Source of the DNA: Tanytarsus gracilentus
Taxonomy: Eukaryota > Arthropoda > Insecta > Diptera > Chironomidae
Direction: 5' to 3'
Assembly: GCA_038502055.1 (NCBI GenBank)
Contig: JAXRKN010000038.1
Coordinates: forward strand, 2,170,001-2,234,000
Length of the DNA: 64,000 bases
Part shown: positions 1 through 11,939 of the stretch, one piece after another
Layout: each line of letters opens with the position of its first letter
Position numbering within the stretch: the stretch's first letter is position 1
Notes under the pieces: model-generated
What the model saw: the letters and a program-made list of their open reading frames with translations, nothing else
Database searches by the model: none
What the model was told of the DNA's origin: nothing
Program-made: the position numbers and the translations under genes

Positions 1-280
1 TAAATATTAATGCACGTTTTATTACACATCCATAGACCAATAGACAATAGAGTAGCGATTGATTTGCATTAATTTCAAGTGACAATCATAGGTTAAGTTA
101 TGAAATATTGTTAACAATTTTTATTAAATTTAATATCTTTTTAACACATAAATTATGATACACAAATGAGAATAGGATTTAAATAATTTCTAGTTTTAAT
201 TTAAAAGGAGAAATAAGCCGGACGATGACAAAACTTTTTAAGTTTCCCTCTATCTCTCTCTTTCTTTCTTTTTATTCAGT
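1..280. other. Upstream flank of the cyclophilin gene
   Basis: AT-rich intergenic sequence with no coding signal. The last 35 bases are a pyrimidine-rich tract (CTCT and TTTC runs) ending TTCAGT at the ATG. This could be a 3' splice acceptor of a leader intron or a TCAGT initiator; I cannot decide between them. Confidence 0.5.
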
Positions 281-1711
281 ATGCTTTTTACTCGATTTTT
301 CCCTCAGTCGTTCAACAGAGTTTCAACTGTCAAGAGCTCCTCCGCTGTGCTGTCATTGAACTTATTAAGAAATTTTGCAACTAAAATGGGTCTACCAAGA
401 GTATTCTTCGACCTTGCTGCCGACAATCAGCCCTTGGGTCGTCTTGTTATCGAGGTGAGTTGGAGATTGAGCTCAAAGTGCGTTGGATTTTTTTGCGAAA
501 AATTAAGCTTGCCGAAAAAAAATGTGGTCGTGTAAAAAAAGAAAGATGTCGGCTTCACGCCGGCTTGGTGGTGTGCTAGAGTGGCGTCGAGAAAATCGTG
601 ATTTTACCTGAAAATCAATATTTTTATTCTAAAAGTTATCGCACTCATTTATTATTCACACTTAAATACATAGATTAGGCTAAACGAAAGAGGCGACATG
701 CAAGAAAGTCAATTTAACTTTAATTTTTCATTCCCGCTCCATTTAATAGACATCTAGATTAAACCACATTGACTCTCTTGTCAAATTAATAATTAATGGC
801 ATATGATTAAGTGCAAGAATATCACTTATAATAGTCACTCGCTCGATAAGCAAAAGGAGTATTGGAATTTTCCATTCACTTTGTTGTTGCATATATATAT
901 ATATATTTTTTTTTTTTCAATTGTTCTGGCGTGTGCAAGCAAGTTAGTTTCGATGTATGTAGGGTGATGATGATGATGATGATTTTCACACATACTATCG
1001 CAAATAAAAGTTTAAAGCATGATATAAGAAGGAACAAGAAGGAGAATAAAAAATTACGGCGAGCGACCATGCACCGCATAAGCCAGAGGAGGACAGCATC
1101 ACATTAATGTGTGTGTCTTCTCGCGAAAAGAATCGCAGTAGATCAAACTCGTAATCACACCATATAAAGTCGCTCTATCTCATTTACTTAAATTTGATCA
1201 TCATCAACAACAGCGTCGCGTTTTTGTATTAGCTCGCTTAATGTCTGTATAATTTAATGTTCACACTTATTCATTTCTCTTTCAGCTCCGCAATGATGTC
1301 GTTCCAAAGACATGCGAAAACTTCCGTGCTTTGTGTACCGGCGAAAAAGGATATGGCTATAAGGGCTCAACATTCCATCGTGTCATCCCAAACTTCATGT
1401 GTCAAGGCGGTGATTTCACCAATCACAACGGCACCGGTGGAAAGTCAATTTATGGCAACAAGTTTGAGGATGAGAACTTTACATTGAAGCACACCGGCCC
1501 AGGTGTCATGTCAATGGCAAATGCCGGTCCTAACACAAACGGATCTCAATTCTTCATCACGACCGTGAAAACAAGCTGGTTGGACAACCGTCACGTCGTC
1601 TTCGGCTGCGTTGTCGAGGGCATGGATATCGTTAAGAAGGTCGAAGGTTATGGTTCACAATCGGGCAAACCATCAAAGAACATCACCATCGCCAACTGTG
1701 GACAACTCTAA
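281..1711 (+). CDS. Cyp1: Cyclophilin A-type peptidyl-prolyl cis-trans isomerase with N-terminal extension
   Basis: Two coding exons, 281-454 and 1286-1711, join in phase 0 across an 831-base GT-AG intron to give 199 residues. The enzyme isomerises X-Pro peptide bonds and assists protein folding. Residues 36-199 form a complete single-domain cyclophilin. The active-site residues known from cyclophilin A are visible: Arg and Phe in FHRVIPNF, Gln and Phe in GSQFFI, and Trp in SWLDN. The first 35 residues are rich in Arg, Ser, Phe and Leu with no acidic residue, as in a mitochondrial presequence. A second Met (MGLPRVFF) sits exactly where the cytosolic form would start. A pyrimidine-rich tract ending in TTCAG lies immediately before the first ATG, so that ATG may follow a 5' UTR splice acceptor. 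A poly(A) signal lies 76 bases past the stop. Family assignment is secure; dual targeting is inferred. Confidence 0.95.
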
Positions 1712-1786
1712 ATAATTGCACAGAATCATCCTTCTAAAGTCCAAGAAGATTTTTCTTTAAAATTATTCTGCCCCTCATGCCCACTC

Positions 1787-1792
1787 AATAAA
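1787..1792 (+). terminator. Poly(A) signal of the cyclophilin gene
   Basis: AATAAA 76 bases after the stop codon, the first canonical signal downstream. Confidence 0.7.
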
Positions 1793-2629
1793 TTTGTGTA
1801 ACAATCCTTTAAACTATCGTGAACTACATTGCACTGAATTAAATAATAATCGTAAAGTCATGAACAATAACAACGTTTTTCATACAATTGAATATAACTC
1901 CTTGAGACTGGCATAAATAAGAATAATTCTCCCCTCCTCCATACTATTCATGTGTGGTTAATTAATTTTTTTTACATCTTGTTAATTTTGTTCTCTTTCC
2001 TACTATCCTTCATTCCTTATAAACTGCTCTTCAAATCAAATTCCCCGAGTGTTGATGGTTTATGATGAAAAAAACTGTAAGGCATTTATAACTTTTCTCT
2101 TTTTACGTTTAGTTGGCAATAAAAAAAAATAGTTTCAAGAAAAAGGAAAAATAAATTTTTTAAAATTCAATTTTAATTTTTCAGAGCTGAAATTGTTGAA
2201 AATTTAAAATTTTATAGCATCGTACATTTTTTTATTTTAACGGTCGGAGGGGGATGATTTTTGAATTTTAAAATACCCCTGCGACGAGTGAAGGGGCACG
2301 AAACTACGCGCACATAAGGGATTCTAAATTAGCGCTTGGTAAAGTTCATTTCTTAATTCACGTGAAATTTCCAAAAACTCGCAATTAGAGGAGGAAAAAA
2401 GTGCTTAAAACAGTAGCTGAAGTAGCTACGCGCGTCATAACGATAACAACGGTTAGTTAATTCATCGAAAAGAGTGAAAAATCATCGATTTTCGTAATGT
2501 TGCACTGAAATCACATTTTCGACAAAAAAATCTCATAGGAAGCTTCTAATTTCTTCTAATTTGTTGAAATTTTGTGCAGATAAAACTCAAATTCAGCATA
2601 AAAGCCGTCGTAGCAGGCGTAATAAAGCC
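1793..2629. other. Intergenic region and 5' leader of Nup153
   Basis: No convincing gene. A less AT-rich patch at about 2260-2440 looks like the promoter/leader of Nup153. A 3' splice acceptor (TTTTGTGCAG) ends at 2579, so at least one leader exon probably lies upstream; its donor is not certain (GTAATG near 2494 is possible). Confidence 0.5.
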
Positions 2630-5600
2630 ATGCGAAACTCAGTGGAATCAATTAGTGAGACAAAAAATATCAGTGGAAGAAGAAGCATTCGTGCGGAGGA
2701 AATTTCGAGTCGCAAAAATGTGAATAATAATGAGGATCGATCAATATCGGAACCGCCACAAGGATACTCCACGTACATTAATCATCATATGGCCATGGGT
2801 GGCGTTTCGCGGACATCCAGTCGACTGAAACCGATTCGTGAAAAGATCAAGAGCGACAATGATGAGGAGGAGGAGGAGCAGGGGTCAAGTTCCGAGAGCG
2901 ACGATCTTTCTAAGTCTAATAGTCAACTGAATGAGAGTGATTTAGATATGCCCGATAGTGTTTCCCAAACACCGACACCAACGCCACTTGGCCAAATCGG
3001 AATTGCTCGAAGAATCAATAGCGAGACTAATCTTAATGACTCGAAGAGACGAATGACTGGATTTATGGGGAACCGGAGCAAACGTTTTTGTGCATCGACC
3101 AGTGAACTAAGCTTTGCATCGCATCTCGATACACGAAAGTCTCTATTCTCACCCAAAAATAACACACCGCGAGTACTCAGTCGATCATCGCTGTTTGGCA
3201 GCAGCAATTCGCTCAACAGCACCAACAGTCGTCTCTTTATGGTGAACTCTCCATTCTACGGTGGTAAGACGATGTTTGGAGGAGCTTCTGCATATCCGAA
3301 AAAAGATATCAATCATGCAAAGGTGTTGCGAACACCAATTCAAATGAGACCGTCTTCGAGTCTATCAAACTCCTCGAATACATCAACAAAGTCTGATGGC
3401 ATGGTGCCCGAATCGAATGCCGCCAAGAGAATTCTTGAAGTGATGAATCAGTTTAGTGGACCACTCAAGGAAGCGCGAAGTATGGGGAGCAACATAAATT
3501 CAATGATTAAACTTCCAGGTCTAGTGCAAAATCGAAAGCGATTTGGAGAGGAGGATTTGAATCTTGATCGTAGCATTTCACTTTCAAGGCCATCCGCACC
3601 GTATGGCCGTCCATTGGGATCATCGTCTAAAAATCAATCGGACAGTCTACAGAGCATTGCCGCATCGATAACGAGCTCGGGTGGTCAAAAGAGCATACAG
3701 ATGATTCCGACAATGTCACAATTACTGAAAATGAAGAGACTTCAAAATAATACGGAGCGTGTTCGAGAGATTGCCAACAGATCGGAGAGTTTTCTCAATC
3801 AAATGCATAACTATAAGTTGCCGGAAGAAGTGTCCGCTGTAAATAACAACAATGCCGGTGGATCGTTAAAAATGAAGAGCAACATTACAAAGAATTTATT
3901 GCGACATGATAAGGGCAACGATCAAATGCCGCCTGCACCTCTCAACTTGCCCAACATCCAATTGCCCGAGCTTAAGTCAATTCCAAAGTTTGACATACAG
4001 CTTCCACCAATGTCATCGTCATCATCGCCGGCTCCAATGAATATTAACTCTAAGTCAATCACCTCATTATCTCCAATTGCACCAACAACTAAAATGAGCT
4101 TTAAGACTACCACATCAATCACTACCGCAGAAATTGCAGACGATCTTATGAACGGTCAAGATTTTAGATTTTCCAGGCCTACGAAACTTTCTAGTGACTT
4201 CGATACGAAAAGTTTGAAAGCTGTGAGTGAACGCTTCACTTTTAGCCAGCCATCTGTTATTAGCAATGTTTCATCATTAGCGAAAGGTAAATTTGTCACT
4301 AATTTTTTTTTTAGGGTGTTAATCATTTGTCAAAACAACATATTTTTATTTTTGTAGTTTCCGATGATAGTGCTTTATCACAAAAACAAGCAGCGCCTGC
4401 TGATAATTTATTCAAAAATCTCGTTGCACAACAGAAATCACAATGGGAGTGTGACTCGTGCCTCACTCGAAACGATTCGGAAAAGAACAAGTGTTTGTGC
4501 TGTGAAACCCTCCGACCCGACTCTGGCATTTCATCACAATCATCTTCATTTGGTGAGCTACAATTTTATGACTTTATTTTATGAAATTTTAATTATTCGC
4601 TATATTCAGAATCAACCAGTTCAACAACCACTCCAAAACCACCAGTTGTTGCCGCCGATGACTTGTTTAAATCGCTCGTCGCAAAGCAAAAGACTTCACA
4701 ATGGGAATGTGACGTGTGTATGTGTAAGAATGACTTAGATAAAGAAAAATGTTTGAGCTGTGAATCGCCGAGACCGGGAAGCAAGAAAGTTTCGTCGACG
4801 TCTTCATCGCTTTTATCGGGAGCAAACACTTCAGGATTTAAATTTGGTATGCCTTCAGTAAATGACACGAGTAGTTCAGCCGTCAAAACCGTAGCTAGTG
4901 ATGATTTATTCAAATCTCTCGCTGCCCAGCAGAAAAAGACGCAATGGGAATGTGATATGTGTATGACAAGAAATGATGTAAGTAGCGAGAAATGCTTAGC
5001 ATGTGAGACTCCCAAGCCTGGTAGCACTAGCAGCACCAGCAGTAAGCCAGTAACAGCCGCCTCTAGTTTCTCATTTGGAATGCCAGCAGCGTCGACTGTC
5101 ACAGAAAAGACTTCAGACTCGAGCTTTCAGAAGCTCGTCGAGAAACAAAATGCCAAATGGGAATGCTCCGTGTGCATGACAAGGAATGAATCGTCTCATT
5201 CGAAATGCATTTGTTGCGAACAGCCAAAACCAGGATCTTCCGAGTCACAGCCACAATTTCTTTTCGGAAGTAACAAGAGCTCGAGCGTTTCCCTTCCCAA
5301 GCCGTCGGAAGTTAAGTTTTCATTTGGTGTTCAGCCAGCAACTGATAGTAACAATAAGAAAGCGGAGGATGAAGTAGATAAGCCTAAACAAACGTTCGCT
5401 TTTGGTGCAACACCTGCAAGCACCTCATCTGAGCCGACTCCGAGTGTTTCATCATTCACTTTCAAAACGCCCACAAGCAACGCATCGACTGTCAGTGATT
5501 CATTTACTGTAAAATCGCCGAGAACTGATGAAATTAAACAAAACGATGCTTCTCCTCCTAAGCCCTCGATGTTTTCATTCGGCAATAAGTCATCGGAAGA

Positions 5601-7651
5601 GAAAATCGTGAAGAAAGTGAGTTTTGAGGATGACGCAAAAGACGAGAATGAATCTAAGAAGGTAGTTGTGACTGAACAAAAGAAAATTGAACCATTGCCG
5701 GCTTTTAGTGCGTCAGGCTTTAAATTTGGCGGATTTACAAAACCAGACGAAACAGAGAAAAAGAGCGAAGATAAGCAGCCAAGTGGTGGATTCAGTTTTG
5801 GTTCACCTGCGAATTTGACAGCAACTGCCAGTTCTACTGCTCCATTTTCATTCGGAGCTGCTCAAAAACAACAACCGGAAATGTCAGAAAATAAGCCAAC
5901 ATTTGGTGGATTTAGCAGTTCCTCAACATTAACAACGACTGCACCATCTTTCGGGTCAATTGCAAATGACTCTAAGCCAGCATTCTCATTTGGAATGACT
6001 AAGAAGTACGAAACTGTTACGACAACATCAAGTACATCAGCTTTTAACAATTCTTCGAATGGATCATCTGCTTTCGCGTCTAACACGACAAATACAAAGG
6101 GAGGATTTGCATTTGGATCAAATGAAATTAAGCCAGCTGCACAATCGAGTGGAGGTTTTTCATTCTCATCGACCGCTAATCCCGTCTTTGGTAGCTCTCA
6201 GGAAAAGACATCGACGAGTTCAATTTCACAGCAGCAACAACAACAACCATCAATGTCGTATGTGTTCGGTCAGACAAAGACTCCTGGCCAGGATGCAAAG
6301 CCAACATTTGGAGGATTCGCTAGTTCACAGCAAACTCCCACAACACAAGCACCCGTTTTTGGTGATGCTGTCAAATCAACTTCGTCATTTTCATTCGGAG
6401 GAGTTGCGAAAGAGCAGGCACCGCCATCATCATCGTCATCTATTTTCGCTTTTGGTGCCAAAACAAATGCTCCTCCGCCCGCTTCACAGTCCACGATGAT
6501 TTTCGGAAATAATGCTGCAAGCTCAACACCCAATTTAACTCCCGTTTTTGGCTCAAATGCGACTCCAACTTTCGGATCTAATATTGCAAATAACAACAAC
6601 AATGAGAGTGGCTTCGGAAGTAAAATGGTAAATTTTGGTGGATCTTCCACGATACCATCCTCAAATCAGCCACATAAGCGAGCATTCGATTTCGGCTCTG
6701 CTCAGCCTGAAGTACCACATAAGAAGTTCGAATTTGGCTCTCAAGTTCCTCAACCACAACAAAGTAATGCGGTAAGTTTAACTAAATTTATTCAGTTTTA
6801 AAGGTTTTGTGGATATAATTTTTTTTCGCAGTCACCTTTTCAATTTAATTCTCAACCACAACAACAACAGCCTGCTAGTGTAGACTCAGCACGTCCTGCT
6901 TTCAACTTCAATGCAACCTCACCGCCAGCTTTCAACTTTTCAGCAAATCCAGCGGTCAGTAGCAACAACAACACACAGGTAAAACTTCTGCAAACTTCGA
7001 AACTAGTCAAGAACTCAAGATTCAAGAATCAAGAAAAATATTAAACATTTTAATTTAACAATATTTAGAATCTTCTTTTGAATGATCGATCGAATGAATA
7101 AATTTTAATTTTAATTTTTCTCTCTCTTATGGGAATTTATCTTTATTTCTTCCTTCCCATAATAAACCACGTGATAATAGGAAAATCGTTTCCAATTTGG
7201 TGCCAACACAAGTGTTTCCGCTACTCAAGGAATTTATGCATTTGGAGCGAATGTATGTTGTTGAGCGATTTAGTAATTTTATCCTTCCAACTAACACCTT
7301 GTGTGCTCTGCTTAAATCCTATTTTTTATTTATTTCCTTTAAAACTTTTATATCCTTTGTGTGCAAGATTTTTAACCACTCTCATTAAAATTTACAATTT
7401 ACTAATAAAATTTATTTTAACAGGCACAAGCTCCTCAATCTGCACCCGTTATGCAATTTGGAGCATCAGCTCCATCAATAGCTATTCCAGGAATTAATGC
7501 ATTTGGGTGAGTTAAATAATAAATCACATTTTATAAGTTTAAATAAAACTCAATCATTTATTTTAGCGCACAATCAACAAGTGCCGCTGCGAATGCTCAA
7601 AATCGCAGGATCCTGAGAGCTGCACGAAGAACTAATCTGACGCGTCGTTGA
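2630..7651 (+). CDS. Nup153: Nuclear pore complex protein Nup153 (RanBP2-type zinc fingers, FG repeats)
   Basis: Coding exons 2630-4286, 4358-4552, 4610-6771, 6832-6978, 7181-7252, 7424-7506 and 7567-7651 splice in phase to about 1,466 residues, close to human Nup153. The protein forms the nuclear basket and binds Ran and transport factors. The N-terminal region carries the motif SPFYGGKTMFGGA (about residue 205) and AAKRILEVM, both shared with vertebrate Nup153. Four RanBP2-type zinc fingers start near residues 582, 649, 729 and 801, each WEC-x2-C-x10-C-x2-C and each preceded by a (D)LFKSL-type segment. The rest is FG-repeat sequence (SFSFG, FGGF, PVFG) to about residue 1440, ending in an Arg-rich tail (RRILRAARRTNLTRR). 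I chose ATG 2630 because the frame upstream is cut by a splice acceptor at 2579; a short upstream coding exon is possible. The fourth intron is 202 bases, the others mostly under 180. Confidence 0.93.
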
Positions 7652-7790
7652 TTGTGACATGACACAGACTCTAAGCTAAAAGTTTAACTCGCTAAAGTGT
7701 AAAATCATGCTATCTTTTAAAATAGGAAAGGAAAATTTAAAGAGTAAGAGAAAAAAAAGTAAAAAATTAGGATTTAATTAATGAATTGAG

Positions 7791-7796
7791 AATAAA
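7791..7796 (+). terminator. Poly(A) signal of Nup153
   Basis: AATAAA 140 bases after the Nup153 stop. Confidence 0.6.
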
Positions 7797-8624
7797 TGAA
7801 AAAAAAAGATTATTATCTTTTTAGAACTGTGTAATGAAAAAGAAGAGAAAACAAGCCGATCGACTTATCGCGTAAAATTTTATAAGAAAATTGGATATCG
7901 TGTTGATTAATTTATATTTTATACTCTCGATTGCTGTATAAACTCATCGATCGCAAAGATATTTTGTCTTCTTTTTCGAAGACACGTATTTAAAATTAAA
8001 TGCAAAATCATTAAAAAATAACCTAAGAATTGTAATGCAGAGACAGGTGGAAAGCAAACGAAATTGATCGTCCTTCGCGGTAACTTTTACATTCAGGATG
8101 CTCTTTGAAAAGTGATATTTGACATTAAAGTTAACGAATTGGGAGAATTTTCCTGCTAGTAGAAAAATTATGCAAGCCTGAGTGTAAAAACCTGCCGTCG
8201 ACCGTTAAACTACGTTTTTGGAATTTAATTTGTAAAAAATAAGCATTTTACAAGCAAAAAAAATAATTATCAGTTGAATTGTTTTAGTTAAAAAAAATTA
8301 TCATTAGAAATTCTCCTCATCCCCTCTTTTTTTCTTTAAAAAAATCAGTTTATTTTTTATAGTCGTTATTTTTCAAATAAAATAAATTTTGTGAAGACAT
8401 AAAAAACGATAAACAGGAAATTGTTGTTTCATGTTAATTTTTTTCTGATATTTTCTCATGAACTAATAAATACGAGCGAGTGTGTGAGAGGAACTTAATA
8501 TATAAAAATATCATGGCGAAAAATTGCAAAATGCGTAATAAAAAAAATATTGTAAAAGAATTAATGAGTTTTCTATTTTTTTCAGGTAAATATTGTGCGT
8601 GAATTAATTCAAATAATATTTCTC
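7797..8624. other. Convergent intergenic region between Nup153 and CMTR1
   Basis: AT-rich sequence between two converging genes. It should hold both 3' UTR ends; I see no ORF, RNA gene or repeat in it. Confidence 0.5.
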
Positions 8625-8630
8625 TTTATT
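8625..8630 (-). terminator. Poly(A) signal of CMTR1
   Basis: TTTATT on the plus strand, i.e. AATAAA on the minus strand, about 70 bases after the CMTR1 stop. Confidence 0.65.
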
Positions 8631-8700
8631 CAACTTCAATTTAAATGTTTATAATCTCTACAATATATTTTTTAATTCTTTCAATAATTCGTCCACCAGT

Positions 8701-11652
8701 TCAATACAGTTTTGGTGTTTTGCTTTCGATAAATTGAACAAAATCGCCTCGATACAAATATTCCTTCAACTTATGGTGCGGCTCGATGTGGTCGAGAATT
8801 TGCTCACGCACTTCGAACTTCCAGATGAGACGATTGGTAAACGTATTTTTGAACGATGCAAATTTTTCTGCATCTTGAAGATTCTCAGGAAAATCTGTCT
8901 TCTTTGTGTTTTTATCGAAGAAATAATATTTCTTTTGAGTGTTTGAGAAGCAACGCATTTTGTCGCTACGAACTTCGCTGAGGAGAAGCAAGCCGCGCGG
9001 TATATGAAAGCGATTTGTGCCGGCATTGCTGTTTGTGCGTGTAATATCGTAGCCCATTTTTTCGCTTCCATCCTTGATGCGTCTCGGCTTGAGGTGATCA
9101 AAGAACGATTCAATGTCTGTGAGTTTAAAGAGCTTTTTACATCGAATTGGCATTGCTTTGCTTGACTCAGTGCATTGTGGCGGTTTTGTGAGTGACTTTG
9201 CAAATTTCTGACACAAAACATTTCTCTCGGGCAAAGGCAAATGACGAATGTCTTTTCCACCCAAAATTATTCCATCGATGATGTGAAGAGATGGCGCCGA
9301 AACCGTTGATCGATAATCTCCAATTAGCTCTTTTACAATTTCACCGTAAATGAGAGTATCAGCGGAGAGTTCAATGTCATCAATCGACTCCCAAATGTTA
9401 TTAGCCATGTTATAAGCCAGCACATCGAAGCGTCCACGTGACATGAAGAATGTACGATGCTTACTGCTCTTGATTATATCGTCAACGCCTACAAAGTGCC
9501 AGTCGAGACACGAGTGAATTTGTTTTGTAACATGATCCATTGATTCCAATTGTTTTTCCGGAGCATTCATGAATTTCTCTTTCAGCCACTTTGCCTCGAG
9601 AAGTTGAGCGCACACTTGTTCGCTGCTTCTCGTAATTGGTTTCTTTCGACTCTCGTCGGGCAGTTTCCATGTTGAAAGACATTTTTTACGGATTTCCGCT
9701 TGTCGTGTCTCTTGAAGCTCAGGATCGTGACAGTACGCGGCAATCTTCATGAGACCGATAATCTGATTTTTGCCAATTAAATTATTACTCGAAACAATGT
9801 ACTCGAAAAAGTCGCGATCATTCTGCATCATACTAAGCGGCACTAGCTCAACGACATCCGAATCAGAATCTTTACGCTTCCAAAGCTCTTTATTGATATC
9901 GAACAAGTGACGTTGCTATGAAATAAAAATGTGTCAATTTAATTAAATATTAAAAGGTTAACAAAAAAAACTCACAATTGTATCGGTGTAGGGCTTTTTC
10001 CATTTACATACGAGATAGCGCTCGGAGTTTGCAGGTCGACTCGTGTTCGGCTTACAAATGCAAATTTTTCTAAAGCACTTGTACATCAAGTAAATTAATG
10101 ACACACTGAACGGCGTGAAGAGATCAAAAAGTTTAACTACAAAATGTCCCTTTGTTCTGACAACTGTGAGTGCGACAAGGCATTGTGCTAGGTATAATTG
10201 CTTTGATAGAATCTCTTGAATATTTTCCTGACCCTCGACTGAGAATCCTCCATCTGCCATCATAAAATGCACGCCCGACTCAGTTTCGTCTCGAATCAAC
10301 TCTTCGAGTGACTTGATATTGTCTGGATTATACACATCTCCATCCTCGTTAATTCCATAGTACGGACAAAAAGTTTCGGGTGGTCCAACAAAAAAATCGT
10401 GAAGCTTAAAGTCATTTTCACTTTTGAGTGTGAATCCGAATCCTTTTGCCTCCCACTTCTTGCGATAGAGAACGTACTCACTGAAACCACCCGGACCAGC
10501 ACAAACATCAGCAAAATAGAGAATGTCGTCGCTGCTGAGTACCGGCTCGCCATTTTCGTCGACTGGATTTGTAAACATAAAGTCAAACATTGAATCCATG
10601 TTGGCCATTTTAACGGCAGCTCGATTAAGAAAAATATTTCCGCGAATAGTCTCGAATGGATTTGATTTTGTGCGTGCACGTCGCATATCTTCAGCACCCA
10701 AATTGTCAAACACGGATTTCGACTCGAGGACTCGCTTCAAAATTTTTTCGTCACAAAATTTGTCCTCGCTATCGATGGTTGATTTGCGAGGTCCTCGTTG
10801 TGTCCACGATTGAAGTGTATCAGCCGTCAGTTCGTTGAGTAAATCTTCATCTTTTGCATTATTATCGAGCCATTCGAGTTTCTCGGGTATGAAGAGCTCC
10901 TCAATCGATGCATCCCACTTGTCAGCGGCACGATCGAGATCATCGAGTCTTAAGCCGAGACCTCTTCTCCCCTTTTGCTGAATAGCCATGACGGGTTCTA
11001 AACGTCCCTGACCCAACTTTCCGAGACCCTTGTCCTTCTTAAAACCCATCATTTCCATCATACGCTTTGATGCGCCCGAGTATGACTCATACTGTGCCGA
11101 CGTCTGTCCATTATCATACGAGCGAGGTGCTTCGATTTGTGTTGCAACCTCACTGTCACTCGGATATGGTGATTCAGTCGATTCACTGAGTTTTTTACGC
11201 TTAGAAGGCATACCCTCGTCGCCCTCATCGCTTGTACATGAAAATGTTCGTTTAGCCGCCGCTTCCGGATTGTAATATTGCTTTTGTGGATCATCATCGC
11301 ACGGATTGTAATAGCTTATCGATTCATTTTCTGATGTTTGGCTAGTGTAGCTGAAAGATTGATTGTTTGGCTCATCTTCGCCGCTCGTGTAAGACGTTGT
11401 CGAGTCCAATCGATTAAAACGCTTATTTTGCTCGTCTTCACTGCTCGCATAGCTATTGGCGAGACTCTGATTGACTGTTTTTCCCGTGGCGCTGTAAATT
11501 TTTTTATTTTGCGGTGTGATTAAAATTGAAATTCAATAAATGCATTTTTATGCTCACTATCCAAACTTATTTTTCGGCTCGTCATCCTCCTCCGATTCAC
11601 TGTCCTCGATTCGTTCCTTCGTGTATCTCTCATAGAACTTGTGACGTGCCAT
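8701..11652 (-). CDS. CMTR1: Cap-specific mRNA (nucleoside-2'-O-)-methyltransferase 1
   Basis: Three exons on the minus strand, 11652-11558, 11491-9976 and 9915-8701, splice in phase to 941 residues. The enzyme adds the 2'-O-methyl group to the first transcribed nucleotide of capped mRNA (cap1) in the nucleus, using S-adenosylmethionine. A Ser/Tyr/Asp/Glu-rich N-terminus is followed by a G-patch (about residues 170-214, MGFKKDKGLGKLGQGR). The Rossmann methyltransferase domain has the AdoMet motif DVCAGPGGFSEY (about 360). The catalytic tetrad is K326 (NRAAVKMAN), D445 (ADGGFS), K485 (VVKLFD) and E522 (SERY). The last 400 residues match the guanylyltransferase-like and C-terminal WW-like regions of the family. 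It is longer than human CMTR1 (835 residues), mainly in the N-terminal low-complexity part. It starts 287 bases from Spt6, in the opposite direction, suggesting co-regulation of two Pol II-associated factors. Confidence 0.95.
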
Positions 11653-11939
11653 TTTTGTCTATTTACAATTTATAATTTCTATTTTTCTTCTTAATTGTAA
11701 ATAGAGAGAGAGAGAGAGTGAGTGAGAGAGATTGACAGAGTTTCGCGCCCCTTTTTTGATGTCAATCGAAGTTTTACTGTACTAAAAAAATATTGAAAGC
11801 AGAAAAAATAAAAGTTGTTAATTTTCATCAAATCTACTGCTTGCGGAGCGACTTTTTTTGCATTAATTAGTCTATTATAAAATAACTATTAGTATTAACT
11901 CGATTGTTGACGAAGAAACACCGAAAAAAGTAGTCAAAA
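11653..11939. promoter_or_regulatory. Bidirectional promoter between CMTR1 and Spt6
   Basis: The two start codons face away from each other and are 287 bases apart, so both promoters and leaders must lie here. It contains a GA-dinucleotide run at about 11702-11730 (GAGAGAGAGAGAG), the kind of tract bound by GAGA factor in flies. No TATA box is evident. Confidence 0.75.

Noticed and set aside
862..1107. Overlapping ORFs on both strands in the cyclophilin intron
   Set aside because: Made of AT and ATG simple repeats inside a well-supported intron.
2050..2580. Short upstream coding exon for Nup153 (MVYDEKN from about 2059, donor GTAAGG)
   Set aside because: The phase works, but it would lie close behind the cyclophilin 3' end and upstream of the likely promoter patch; kept only as a possibility.
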